From Lycorma delicatula (Eukaryota > Arthropoda > Insecta > Hemiptera > Fulgoridae), in NCBI RefSeq assembly GCF_047948215.1, contig NC_134455.1, positions 79,783,689 through 79,847,688 of the forward strand: 64,000 nucleotides of DNA, read 5' to 3'. A program made the position numbers and the translations under genes. The notes beneath the pieces were generated by a model that was not told the DNA's origin, searched no databases, and worked only from the letters and a program-made list of their open reading frames with translations. Positions 1 through 9,780 of this stretch are shown one piece after another; within the stretch, counting starts at the first letter, position 1, and every line of letters begins with the position of its first letter.

Positions 1-135
1 AGACTCATTTACATATACACCTTTGGCAATGGAGCTCTTATGCTGCTCTAGGTATTCCAGAGAAATGAACTTTGTATATCTATCTGTAAAATTATGGAAT
101 ACATTTTAATTTGAATATATAATATTAAATATATT

Positions 136-304
136 CCCGATCTCCGTGGCGGAGTGGTAGCGTGTCCACCTTTAATCCGGAGGTCCCGTGTTCGAATCTC
201 GGTTAGGCATGGCATTTTCCTACTCTAAAAAAATTCCACTTCCATATCCTACGATCAACCGTCAAGCTTATGGACTATATAATCAAACAAAGATAAAATA
301 TATG
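136..304 (+). mobile_element. tRNA-derived SINE, family A, copy 1
   Basis: The head resembles a tRNA, with an A-box-like stretch TGGCGGAGTGGTAGCGT and a B-box-like stretch GTTCGAATC followed by a GGCATGGCATTTT junction. A short non-tRNA body and an A-rich tail follow. The 10-bp direct repeat TAAATATATT lies at 126-135 and again at 305-314, which I read as a target-site duplication, so both ends are set. Two relatives occur in this window (minus strand at 3838-4010, plus strand at about 55537). A functional tRNA is unlikely because no acceptor stem closes. Confidence 0.75.
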
Positions 305-314
305 TAAATATATT

Positions 315-1116
315 TGCGCCCGCAGCATAAAACATGACTGTAAATATTTTTTTAATCGACTTCAATCAATCGAGAAGGTTTTGGATTCGATCCGTATATA
401 CGTTTTTATGTATGTATATACATTACTTCTTACCAGAATATAAATTTCGATGATTGCTTTTAATTTTATAAGGAAATTCGTCTTCCGGTTTCGTTGTAAA
501 TTTTTTTCGTATTAAGTGGAAACCTTTTTTTAACAAAAATTTATATTGAAACATAAATAATTTGAAGTAATATTAATCTTTTTTCGACATTATTATTACA
601 TAATATTGTATTATAGCAAAATAATTGTTATTCTGGAATTCGAAGTATTCTCGCGCAAAGATTAAAAAAAGAAAAAAAAAAAAACTTAAAATAATAATAC
701 ATATCCTAATTTCTAAAAAAAAATTTTCTTCACTTCCCCTTTTCTTTTATCACTCAAGCATTTTAAGTTTTTGTTTTTCTAAACGAGTTTTTTTATGGAA
801 GCACAATTTTTTCTAAGTTTATCCTTATTTTAAGTAAATACATAAAATATTTAAATAGATTAAATTAATAATAATAATAATGTAATCGACTTTCAGATAA
901 CCGCAACAATTTTTTTTTTTATTTAGAATCTTCTTTCTTTCTGAAATTTGGTTAAAATAAGAACATTTTTTAAATTTTTCTTCAATTTTTAAATGAAATG
1001 GATTTGAAATGAGCGCCGAAAGAAGTAATAGTAGATTTTTGTTGGCCATTAATTTAGTGCCGACATCGTAATAGTATAAATATAATAACGAATTTAAAAA
1101 ATCTGATGCGGACAAT
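315..1116. other. AT-rich spacer, no supported gene
   Basis: The stretch holds A and T runs and short chance reading frames on both strands with low-complexity translations (Lys/Ile/Phe/Leu rich). I see no conserved motif, RNA gene or repeat boundary. Confidence 0.6.
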
Positions 1117-1129
1117 ACATGACCTCCTT

Positions 1130-1298
1130 TCTTTTTTCTGTTTAGCCTCCTGAACCACTGTAAGGTATTAATTCAGAGGATAAATGAGAATGTCACAAAG
1201 ATGACATTCGTAAAATTTTTATGGATGGAAATGAAGTGCAGTCTTGTACAGTGTCAGGTCGACCATTCCTGAGATGTGTGGTTAATTGAAACCCAACC
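1130..1298 (-). mobile_element. tRNA-type SINE, family B, 5'-truncated, nested in MITE copy 1
   Basis: The body matches the copies at 9294-9489 and 56849-57140; the shared core includes CCATTCCTGAGATGTGTGG and GGTTAATTGAAACCCAAC. The tail is T-rich on the plus strand, so the SINE reads on the minus strand. Near-identical 13-bp flanks, ACATGACCTCCTT at 1117-1129 and ACATGACTTCCTT at 1299-1311, look like a target duplication that copied the left end of the MITE. The tRNA-like head present in the full-length copy is missing. Confidence 0.7.
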
Positions 1299-1303
1299 AC
1301 ATG

Positions 1304-2269
1304 ACTTCCTTGTACTCCTATTAAATTACATATACATATTTTTTGTTGCACTTCATTTAAACTTATTACATTTGAAAGTGAGATACGATACTCCAATTCT
1401 TTAATCAAGCAGTCAGTTACACAATTGCATTGTGGTGACATCACATTGTTTTTGTGGTGTCGGTATCAGCATTTTACATTAATTTTGTTTTACGTTGCTC
1501 AAGTAGGTATGTGCTGTAAGTGAGAACGTGTCGGATCTGTAACCATGCACAGATCAGTTTGAATCCGACTTCATGTAATCTTTTTTTTTTATTTGTTTTA
1601 GTTTATACATATTGATTTATTAATAATTATTAACCTCTGTAAAAAATTTTGAATTAAGATGAAAAGTACATAAATTTTATTTCACTAATAACTTCTGACT
1701 TTTTCATTTTTTTTTATTGTCATTATTGAATTATTATTTATTGTAAATTTTTTTTTACAATCACAGATTAATAATTTTTAATAAATCAATGTATTTAAAT
1801 TTAAAAAAAAGTTAAAAAAAAAGGAAGTCAAATTCGAACCGATGTGCCTTCCCCCATTGTAAGATCAAAATATTTCATTAATTAAAATTTTATTTGGCTA
1901 TAACTCTGAAACCAATGAAAATAAGTAGCACTTATGATATATCGTTGAAAAGCTCTTAATGAGGGCTTATTACTAAAGTTAAGAAAAAGTCCAAAATCAA
2001 AGTTTTTTCTTTGATTTTGGGCTTTTTTGGACACTTTTGGTCCAGTTGATTGCACAACTAGATGTTACAACAGTCCTAAATCCAACATTTCATCATCCTA
2101 TTGCTAATCGTTTTTTAGTTATGCGAGATACATACGTACGTACGTATAGACGTCACGCCGAAACAAGTCAAAATGGATTCAGGCTTGGTCAAAATCGATA
2201 TATCTGTTGAAATCTGGAAACGGAAATTTTTCGCGATCACAATGCTTCCTTTACTTCGTACAAGGAAGT
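1304..2269 (+). mobile_element. 0.97-kb MITE with ACTTCCTTGTAC inverted ends, copy 1
   Basis: The element begins ACTTCCTTGTAC and ends with its reverse complement GTACAAGGAAGT. Two more copies of the same length class lie at 4874-5831 (inverted) and 26492-27469. The interior holds an imperfect palindrome at about 1545-1845 whose arms begin with a B-box-like segment (AGTTTGAATCCGACTTC on one side, its inverted counterpart GAAGTCAAATTCGAACC on the other). No transposase frame is visible, so it is probably non-autonomous. The target duplication is not clear, so the superfamily is unassigned. Confidence 0.75.
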
Positions 2270-2272
2270 AAA

Positions 2273-2705
2273 AATATTAATATTAATGCATAATGAAGTT
2301 TTATAAGTCAATTTTATTTTATTTTTGCTTATAACATACCCAAAGAATTGTAAAATGCAATAATTACAAATTAATATTAAATTTGCATTATTACTGACTC
2401 GTATAGTAGTTCTATAAAAGATGGTAATGTATTGCATGACTTTCTCCGTAATTAATAATAACAAAGTTTTTCCTTAAATCAATTGTTTTTAAAATTATTT
2501 TACTGCAGCTAATGAAGGAGGATTTGCAATACTCATACATTACAAATTAAATGAAAAAAAAATGGGATAAGCTCTTCAGTTAACTTAATATAAATTAAAT
2601 ATATTTACTTCAATAAAACTTCTTTTATTGCAGTAGAGTAGCCTACTGCAATAGCAGTTACTGATATAAGGTAATTAAAGAGCGTGCTGTTGACAATTTT
2701 GTACA
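2273..2705. other. AT-rich spacer
   Basis: No coding or RNA signal seen. It holds a short direct repeat (TGCAGTAGAGTAGCCTACTGCAA-like, imperfect palindrome near 2630-2650) and otherwise low-complexity sequence. Confidence 0.5.
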
Positions 2706-2709
2706 TAGT

Positions 2710-2930
2710 GTAATTTTGTTTTCAAGTTTTTTTAAATTATTTAAATATATATGTATATGTCGTAGGCGAGTTAAAAAATCAGGTTCATTGTAAAGAGCTT
2801 ACGACATTTTGCAGTGCGCTGGGAAAATTGGAAAATTATCTAGAAATTTATAATGAGCCTCATATTTTTCAGGCTTTTTGTAATTAGTCCATACAACTTT
2901 AGGCTAATTAGAAAATGTGCAATTTTTTGC
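2710..2930 (-). repeat. Left arm of a split inverted repeat
   Basis: The reverse complement of this stretch matches 3800-3832 plus 4018-4240. Shared blocks are GCCTGAAAAATAT, GCACTGCAAAATG / GCATTGCAAAATG and TCGCCTACGA. The two arms lie head to head around the LINE at 2995-3634. A weaker relative of its outer part occurs at 44790-44880. Origin unknown. Confidence 0.6.
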
Positions 2931-2994
2931 ACAGTTTTTCTTCCAAATCAATCGGTATTTGGAGGTATTTGCAGAAAAATTATAAATATAATCT

Positions 2995-3634
2995 CTTTTT
3001 TCTTTTTTTTTTCGGTGAAAGGAAAAATCTGCAACCAGACGCCCAGCAGCCCGCGCTACTGGGTTTGTGGGATTTCCCGTATAATGTGGAACCCACTAAA
3101 ATATATCTCCCTTTTGTACAGCAGTCCAGATACCTGCCTTACGGCATAACTCACGGGTTAATGTATCGCCTGTAGGTTTTCTCGGGTTGGGATGGAGAAT
3201 CCTGAGCATGTCAGCAGCAGTGACGACCCCAGAGGCTCCCGAGTGCCTCCTTACCCAGGCTGTCCCCTCACCATCCACTCTGCTGACGATTATCCTTACT
3301 GTTGTTCTTCGGCCATCTTTACTCTCAGGATACTTTTTGCTAAGGTGGCGAACGCCCCCCAAGAAGTCTCGTTGGCCAGCATCAACCCTAGTAGATTATC
3401 TACATCCAGCTGACCAATTTCCACACATCGGGCTCTCTCGTCCACCTACCTTTCGCACTCGAAGAAGGTGGGTCCTACTGTATCCTCACATTCACAGTAC
3501 GAACAAGTCGATGCGTTTCTCTTCGTCCAGTGAAACAGATAACTGTTGAACGCACCGCGGCCCGTCAGGAGTTGTGTCAACCAAATATTATTACCCCATG
3601 CTCTCGACAGACCCACCTTCTTACTTAAGATTAT
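2995..3634 (-). mobile_element. 5'-truncated non-LTR retrotransposon (R1/LOA-like 3' end)
   Basis: Read on the minus strand, about 3515-3290 encodes the C-terminal end of a LINE polyprotein: a Cys/His cluster of the form CSYCECEDTVG...FFECERW, then ER and a short tail ending at a stop. This C-x2-C...H/C-x4-C motif before a Trp is typical of R1-group ORF2 ends. A T-rich run at 2996-3012 is the poly-A tail. The 16-bp direct repeat ATTATAAATATAATCT at 2979-2994 and 3635-3650 marks the insertion, so the 5' truncation is exact. The first His of the usual motif is replaced. GC content is clearly higher than the surroundings. The RT and endonuclease are missing, so it cannot move on its own. Confidence 0.75.
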
Positions 3635-3644
3635 ATTATAAATA

Positions 3645-3723
3645 TAATCTAACCAAACTCAACCTACGCTCGCTAGTGAAGGTTAGCGAGCGAAACGAGA
3701 GTAGGTTAAGTTTGGTTAGATTA
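3645..3723. repeat. Imperfect palindrome, 28-bp arms
   Basis: TAATCTAACCAAACTCAACC on the left pairs with the inverted GGTTAAGTTTGGTTAGATTA on the right; the arms continue through CTCGCT / AGCGAG with a short asymmetric loop. It overlaps the right target duplication of the LINE. It would form a stable cruciform or hairpin; function unknown. Confidence 0.7.
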
Positions 3724-3837
3724 CATTTATAATTTATAATTATAAGCAATAATACTTATATTGGATCTCTGTTTACCTCTATTTCTCTTCAATGAACAAA
3801 CAATTGCACATTTTCTAATCAGCCTAGTTTTTACTAG

Positions 3838-4010
3838 CTTTTTTTTTTGGCTTGTTTTACCTCCGGGTCCGCAGTAAATTCATTCCGCAGAGGATGAGAT
3901 GAATGTTTTGTAGCGTGTGTGAAAAATGCCATGCCTGACCGGGATTCTAACCCAGGACCTCAGATGAAAGGCCGAGACGCTACCACTTGCGCCACGGAGG
4001 CCGGCAGTAC
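3838..4010 (-). mobile_element. tRNA-derived SINE, family A, copy 2 (full length)
   Basis: On the minus strand it starts GGCCTCCGTGGCGCAAGTGG (A box) and carries GGTTAGAATCCCGG (B box), then the GGCATGGCATTTT junction, a body with TTCATCTCATCCTCTGCGG and a short A tail. A 7-bp direct repeat TTACTAG at 3831-3837 and 4011-4017 fits a target duplication. It is the best-preserved member of family A in the window. Confidence 0.8.
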
Positions 4011-4173
4011 TTACTAGTCTAAATAAGTTGTATGAGCTAATTATAATGAGCCTGAAAAATATCAGGCTGATTAGAAATTGATAGATAACATTCCAATTTG
4101 CCGGGCGCATTGCAAAATGACGGCGCTCTTTACAATAAGCCTCAATAGGCCTGCTTTTTCAATTCGCCTACGA

Positions 4174-4175
<2 letters not shown>

Positions 4176-4218
<43 letters not shown>
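4176..4218. repeat. (TA)n microsatellite
   Basis: Uninterrupted alternating TA of about 43 bases at the end of the inverted-repeat arm. Confidence 0.95.
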
Positions 4219-4222
<4 letters not shown>

Positions 4223-4227
4223 CAGAC

Positions 4228-4395
4228 ATATCCTATAATACTCCCGATAAAGTAAAGAATTCCAACGCAGAGTCATACATCTAAATCGGTTCAGCCGTTG
4301 AGCTGCTACGGTGTAACAAAGATAAATCTAAACAATGATAAACATACATAAACCCTAACTAAATACATTACACTCTTTTTTGGGCTGTCGTGTAA
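4228..4395 (+). repeat. Retrotransposon-tail-like dispersed repeat, copy 1
   Basis: Shares TCATACATCTAAATC, CAGCCGTTGAGCTGCTACGG and an ending ACACTC...GTCGTGTAAAAA with copies at 44878-45005 and 45672-45812. AACAAACATACATAC-like stretches are typical of RTE-type LINE 3' ends, but no coding part is attached, so the assignment is an inference. Confidence 0.55.
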
Positions 4396-4399
4396 AAAT

Positions 4400-4812
4400 T
4401 AAAAGATTTAGAGCCAAAAATATATATTATATATATATATATAAATAGAATATATATTTTTACAGGTGGGGAAATAAATTTTTAAAATATATTTTCTAAA
4501 AAATGTTCGTATATCGGTTTTCAGACTTAATAAATTTGCTTAAGTAAAGTTTTCGCTTCAATAAAGACTAAAATAAAAAAAGTACAAGGTTTGAAGAAAA
4601 TCGATTGGTCAATCCTGAGATATAAGGCCAAAAGCACTGCGACATACATAGTTTTTGGTGTAGGTTGACTAATTGGAACCTAGAACGTAAAAATTTGAAA
4701 AAAAAAATGTTTACATGATCATCATACTTTCCCGTTTTTACGGGAAAAACTTTAATGGCCTTATCCAAAAAATATTATTTATACTTTTTACGATGACTTT
4801 CTACACGTGTTT
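4400..4812. other. AT-rich spacer with a small hairpin
   Basis: No gene seen. TTTCCCGTTTTTACGGGAAA at about 4728-4747 is a near-perfect hairpin. Confidence 0.5.
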
Positions 4813-4850
4813 CAGCATATACGTATATGCTGGAACATACGTATGTTCCA
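4813..4850. repeat. Two abutting perfect palindromes
   Basis: CAGCATATACGTATATGCTG (4813-4832) and TGGAACATACGTATGTTCCA (4831-4850) are each self-complementary over 20 bp, share two bases and have the same ACGT centre. They lie 24 bp before MITE copy 2. Confidence 0.9.
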
Positions 4851-4873
4851 AAAAAAATTATTATATGATTTTT

Positions 4874-5831
4874 ACTTCCTTGTACGATGTAAAGAAAGTA
4901 CAATACTTCCTTTAATTCGTACAAGGAAGTATTGTAATCGCGAAGAATTTCGGTTATCAGATTTTAACGGAAATATCCATTTTGACCATCCTTGAATCCA
5001 TTTTGACTAATTTCGGCGTGACGTATGTACGTGTGTGTCGTGTATCACGCATCACTCAAAAACGATTAGCCGTTGAATGTTGTAACATGAAGTTGTGCAA
5101 CTCCCTTTTTGATTCCAATCGACTGGACCAAAAGTTCCAATAAAGCCAAAAATCAAAAATGTTAGATTTTTGAGTTTTTCTTAACTGCAGGAATAACCCT
5201 CATTAGGAGATTTTCAACGGTATATCATAAGTGGTACTTATTTTCATTGGTTCCAGAGTTGTTGCCAAATATAATTTTACTTAATGAAATATTTCGATCT
5301 TACAAGGAGAAGGCACATCGGTTTAAATTTGATTTCATTTCCTTCTTCTTTTTTAACTTTTTTTTTTACTTTAAATATATCGATTTATTAATAATTATTA
5401 ACCTCTGACTGTAAAATAAATTTACAATAAATAATAATTCAATAATAAAAGTTTATGTACTTTTCTTTTTAATTCAAAAAATTTTACAGAAGTTATATTA
5501 AGAAATCAATATATTAATTAAAAAAAAAATTAAAAAAGTATATGTATATGAAGTCGAACCGATGTGTGCATGGTTACGGATAATACACGTTCTCACATAC
5601 ACCACGTAACTACTTGAGCGACGTGAAGCAAGATTAATATATAAACTAATATAAAATACTGATACGGACACCACAAAAAAAGTGATGCAATGTGATGTCC
5701 ACTACAATGCAGTTGTGTAACTGTCCACTTTATTAAAGAATTGAAGGATCGTATCTCACTTTCAAACGATACAAGCTTTATGAACTGCAACAAAAATATG
5801 TATTTGTAATTTAATAGGCGTACAAGGAAGT
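4874..5831 (-). mobile_element. MITE with ACTTCCTTGTAC ends, copy 2 (inverted)
   Basis: Reverse-complement copy of the element at 1304-2269, with matching order of internal blocks. Its end at 4874-4940 is a snap-back: the terminal motif and a stretch of its subterminal sequence occur once and then again in inverted form before the unique interior. The internal palindrome lies at about 5335-5575. No transposase is encoded. Confidence 0.75.
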
Positions 5832-5834
5832 CAC

Positions 5835-7170
5835 GTGGTGTTCACATCAGTTTTTTGATTTAAAGAAATAATATTAGTTACAAAACTTGCCTTTACATAG
5901 TTTTCTATACTCGAAAAGTTGCCTTATAGAAATTACTATAAATCTTATCTTATACAATCATAATTATTGGCAATTTTGATCATTCATTTAAAACCTTCCT
6001 TTATTCGTCCTGTTTATTTTAGTTATTATTTTAATAATGAGGATAATGAACACAGTAGGATATAATGAATAGAGGGGATAAAAATGGACACTATTGAACC
6101 GAGAAGCTAGACGGAAGTGACCGGCTATACACATATGTTTTTCGATTTATGGGAAACCAAAAAAAAAAAAAAAAAATAGTAATGATAATAAAATAATTAA
6201 TTATTTTCGGGGTAAATTATACAAAGTAAAAAATTTTTAAATGGTAAAAATAAAAACAGAAAAATATATAAAATAAACTTCCAACTAGTTTCGAAAACAG
6301 TTTATGAATTCATCAAATTCATGAATATTTTATGGTAATAGAAGCAGAATTTATTTAACATTCAGAAAGAAAATTAATAAATTCTGTAAATACTCATTAT
6401 GACATTGGTTTTTTTTTATACTTAACATTTATTTTTTAAAAAGAAAAACCTAATAATTTGATAATAGACGTTGCAACGGACACAGCGTTCATTTTCACGC
6501 ATTGATGAGTTGCAATAAGTTACAGAATTTTGCTAACACTTTCTGTAACTGTTACTTGTGAGAATGATATTTAAAAAATAATTATTTTCAATATAAAATA
6601 AAAATGATTTATTTTGCATGTATGCATAATTTCTTTCTCTTTTAACTTCAAAAATATCTTCTTTGTATCAATTAATTCTTTAAATATAGAGAAATGCATA
6701 AAAATTATAATGAAAAAAATATATGTTTATTACCCAAAGCAGGAAGTAACTTTAAGAAATCAATAAAATAAATACTTAATAATAATGATTCATATAGAAC
6801 TATAAAATTATCTTTCAATTACAATTCACCTAACGTAAGTAACACAATACTATAAAATGTAAATAATATAAACAGTCGCTATTGTTATACGTAATGAAAC
6901 TGCAAACAAAATAGAAAATAATCAAGAAATAATTGCAGTACAAAATTAGACATTATAACACATAAGTAATTAGAAGGAAAGCTTTAAATTAAAACTTTTT
7001 CTATTGACTTGGTAGATAAAAATTTTTTCGTAAACGATAATTTGTAAGACATGACTAGAAATACAGTAATTCATCAATTTACGCGGTCAATTCAAAGGTA
7101 TATGTATCAAATATAGAAAGAAAATATTTGTTTACAGGACGTAGTAAAAAAGATACATTTTAAATGCCTT
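5835..7170. other. AT-rich spacer
   Basis: I see no reading frame with a recognisable domain, no RNA gene and no element boundary. A short palindrome (ATGAATTCATCAAATTCAT) lies near 6305-6325. Homopolymer A runs are frequent. Confidence 0.6.
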
Positions 7171-7171
7171 T

Positions 7172-8012
7172 TATTTTCCCGTATACTTCTAGAAGGGAAT
7201 GTATTGTAATCAGTCCAATTTGGAAATATACGGTTTTCACGGGATCTTGAAATTTTGACACCTAAGGAACCCAAAAGACCGGATGGACCTTTTCCGAATG
7301 TTAACGTTCGTATGTACGTATGTGTGTTCGGTATTGGCCTCTAAATCACCTTATATCTCCAGAACTACTAGACCGATTTTGACCAAACTTGGTCAGATTG
7401 CTTCGATATATGGAGCACTAATGCCATTAAATTTTCAAATTACAGGTCAACGGGGTAAGGCTGTAGAGCAAGGTCACTCCCACTATCGCGACATTTCGCC
7501 TAATTAAGATCATATTTTTCTTCTGCACATTTGTTAACAATTGAAAAATAACAATATTTACAAAAAGCGTTATGCAAAATCGCACCCCACCCCAAAAAAT
7601 GTTCTAAGCTACTCCTATGTTGTGACGTCAGAGGTGAGCGGTAGAATTAAATAAATTAATAAAATGTAAAAACGTAAATCTGTCTGGCTCGGTTTCGAAC
7701 TCGATTGCCCGGTAGACTCGGTGCCTGGTGCGTTAAGCATCGCGGCTACACCAGAGTGCCAACCAAACAAGCGAAATTTGTTCCATTAAAGTTATGAAAT
7801 TCCATTAGTTTAGTTAGTGCCGACCGTCACCTCTATTACCGCCACATCCGCGCGAATTAATACGGTATGCGCGCACGCTTTAGAATCATTGAATTTAATA
7901 ACCAAAAACAAATATATTATACTTAAATAATATAAATATTTTAAGGTAAGTTGTGTGAGTATGTGTGTGTAAGCCGTATGTTAGAAACAACTGTGTTTCC
8001 AGCTTTTTTTTA
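7172..8012 (+). repeat. 0.84-kb dispersed repeat F, subtype A, copy 1
   Basis: Four copies occur in this window, all in the same orientation (here, 22733, 41738, 47951). Shared order: ATTGTAATC.GTCCA, GATCTTGA..TTTTGACACC, TTATATCTCCAGAACTACT, ATTTCGCCTAATTA, TGACGTCA..GGTGA, a GCGCGCACGCTTTAG block and a T-rich end. Subtype A carries a minus-strand tRNA-like module at about 7688-7765 (reverse complement starts GGCACTCTGGTGTAGCCGCG and has GAGTTCGAAACC). The reading frame at 7283-7507 lies in repeat DNA and has no known domain. Class unknown. Confidence 0.7.
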
Positions 8013-8319
8013 AATAATACTTCTATTAAGCAGATAGTTTTTAATTTATACTGATTATTACAGTGTTCCGAACACTATAGTTAATTTTTGTGCTAGTTAA
8101 ATTATTTGAAAACATAGAAAACGATAAAAAAATTACATTTCGGTGAAAGTATTTTGAATACAAAAACATTAATTCCTATTCAAAAAAAAAAAAAAAAATT
8201 ATGGATAATATATAGTTATAAAAAATAAAACAATTCGCCTAGATTGAAACCGTATTCTGTATAAATAGCGAAAATTTATCAGAAAAATTTGTAATTTATA
8301 ACATGATAATGTTAACAAA

Positions 8320-8545
8320 AAGAGTGCAAAATTTAGAAATCATAGAAGGAAAAATGTGAATGTGACAATTTAATAGTTTTAACGTCAATAGATAAATTTT
8401 TCAAAATAACTGAAGAAGTCATTTCAAGTGGAGATAGGAAAAGTGACCTTGCTAAAAAATTTACCAAAAAAAGCACAATGATTTCGTACAAACAACAATG
8501 AAAACCTTTTTACGAAACATACAACGATATAAAGTTGTTTCAAGT
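8320..8545 (+). pseudogene. Pogo/Tigger-like transposase N-terminal HTH remnant
   Basis: A short frame reads KITEEVISSGDRKSDLAKKF followed by a Ser/Thr-rich stretch, then a stop. This resembles the CENP-B N-terminal HTH of pogo/Tigger transposases, where a Gly-Glu-Arg-Lys-Ser-(Asp/Glu)-(Leu/Ile)-Ala-Lys-Lys-Phe core precedes an Ile-Pro-x-Ser-Thr turn. Upstream sequence reads roughly LEIIEGK. No DDE domain follows. It is a relic of a few dozen residues; a chance match cannot be excluded. Confidence 0.4.
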
Positions 8546-8559
8546 AGCAACTTTTTATA

Positions 8560-8918
8560 TGAGTAATTCTGTTTTTTAAGTATAAAAGTTTTTAAAATAT
8601 TATTACAATTACTACGTATTTTGAGTTAATGATGATGAAATTAATATGCCCTATTAATTATAGGCATTAAATACAGAGTGATTCACGTAGTTTTACCGGT
8701 AATTCAGTAGGCAATATCGAAAATTTGAGTACACATGAAACGGAGATTCTGAAATTCACATTATTTCATACATTAAAAAAAATTATTCTGTACGTATAAA
8801 GCAACTTGTCCTGACTGACTGATTCATCAACGTCCAACAAGAACTACTGAATATAAAATAGACATCCGAGTTTAATGACTTAAAATAGAATAACGATGAA
8901 ATTTACTACTTTTTTTTT
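8560..8918. other. AT-rich spacer with possible repeat pieces
   Basis: CAGAGTGATTCACGTAGTTTTA at about 8675 looks like a mariner-type terminal repeat and TCCTGACTGACTGATTCATC at about 8810 resembles a common arthropod interspersed repeat, but no partner end is seen. Confidence 0.35.
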
Positions 8919-8919
8919 A

Positions 8920-9540
8920 ATTTCTTGGTAGCAAATGAAGACATCAACTTGATTTCTGGTGTGAGTAATCTTCATGTAAATATCTAAAAACTAATTTCTA
9001 ATTTTTTTGAAATTTTGAAGAGTTAAAATGAATTTTGAATTGTTTTTTGAAAGCCGGAATTTTTTTTTAATTTATCAGTAACAAACGAAGATATCAACTT
9101 GATTTTTGGTGTGTATAATTTTAATGTAAATATCTAAAAACCAGTATCTAGATTTTTGAAAGCAACCTTGAAAGATGTGAAGAAAAGTAAAAAAAAAAAT
9201 TGAACAATGATTGCAAATTTTCCCCATTTCCGACTACGCTAAACGAGATATTCGTTCGATTTGGGCTTGAAAATACTCTTCAGATAAATATCTTCTTTCT
9301 TTTTCTGTTTAGCTTCCTGAATCACCGTAAGGTATTACTTCAGAGGGTGAATGAGAATGATATGAATGAATGTAAATGAAGTGTAGTCTTGTACAGTCTC
9401 AGGTCGACCATTCCTGAGATGTGTGGTTAATTGAAACCCAACTACCAAAGAACACCGATATCCATGATCTAGTATTCAAATCTATAAATAGATAAATATC
9501 TAAAAACTATTTTCGGTATTTTTTTTTTATGTTGGATTTT
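8920..9540. repeat. Tandem ~130-bp repeat, about 2.5 units, split by a SINE
   Basis: Units share AAATGAAGACATCAACTTGAT / AAACGAAGATATCAACTTGAT, TGGTGTG.(A)TAAT, and TAAATATCTAAAAAC. A third, poorer unit is broken by the SINE at 9294-9489 and resumes with GATAAATATCTAAAAACTAT. Confidence 0.6.
9294..9489 (-). mobile_element. tRNA-type SINE, family B, 5'-truncated
   Basis: Matches 1130-1298 and 56849-57140. The 12-bp direct repeat AGATAAATATCT at 9282-9293 and 9490-9501 marks the insertion. The T-rich tail (TCTTTCTTTTTCTG) lies on the left, so it reads on the minus strand. The tRNA head is absent. Confidence 0.75.
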
Positions 9541-9780
9541 CAAGGGATCCAACGGTGAAGGGTGAGGCGGCTCAACCAATTAGCCACTGACACTGTTACT
9601 GTGTGTGTGACACGACTGGCTACGCCTGCCACCAGTTACTTAGTTAAAAAACATAAAATAAATAAAAAATTGACCGCAACGGGAAACGCAAGTAACTATA
9701 TAGCGCGAGTGAAATCGCAACGGGGATGCTATTTTTATACAAAACTTTATCGGGACAATATGAGTTTAACTAGTATAATA

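Larger units (their letters stand above)
3800..4240 (+). repeat. Right arm of the split inverted repeat, interrupted by a SINE
   Basis: Plus-strand counterpart of 2710-2930. The arm is cut by a family A SINE at 3838-4010 and resumes at 4018. It ends in a (TA)n tract at about 4176-4218. Confidence 0.6.

Noticed and set aside
141..215. Functional tRNA gene
   Set aside because: A and B boxes are present, but the acceptor stem does not close, and near copies at 3838 and 55537 with tails and duplications show a SINE.
2853..3175. Plus-strand protein-coding frames
   Set aside because: They overlap the inverted-repeat arm and lie antisense to a LINE whose minus-strand zinc-knuckle text is clear.
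7283..7507. Small host gene of 74 codons
   Set aside because: It lies in repeat F. The same block in the other copies is not open, and no domain is seen.
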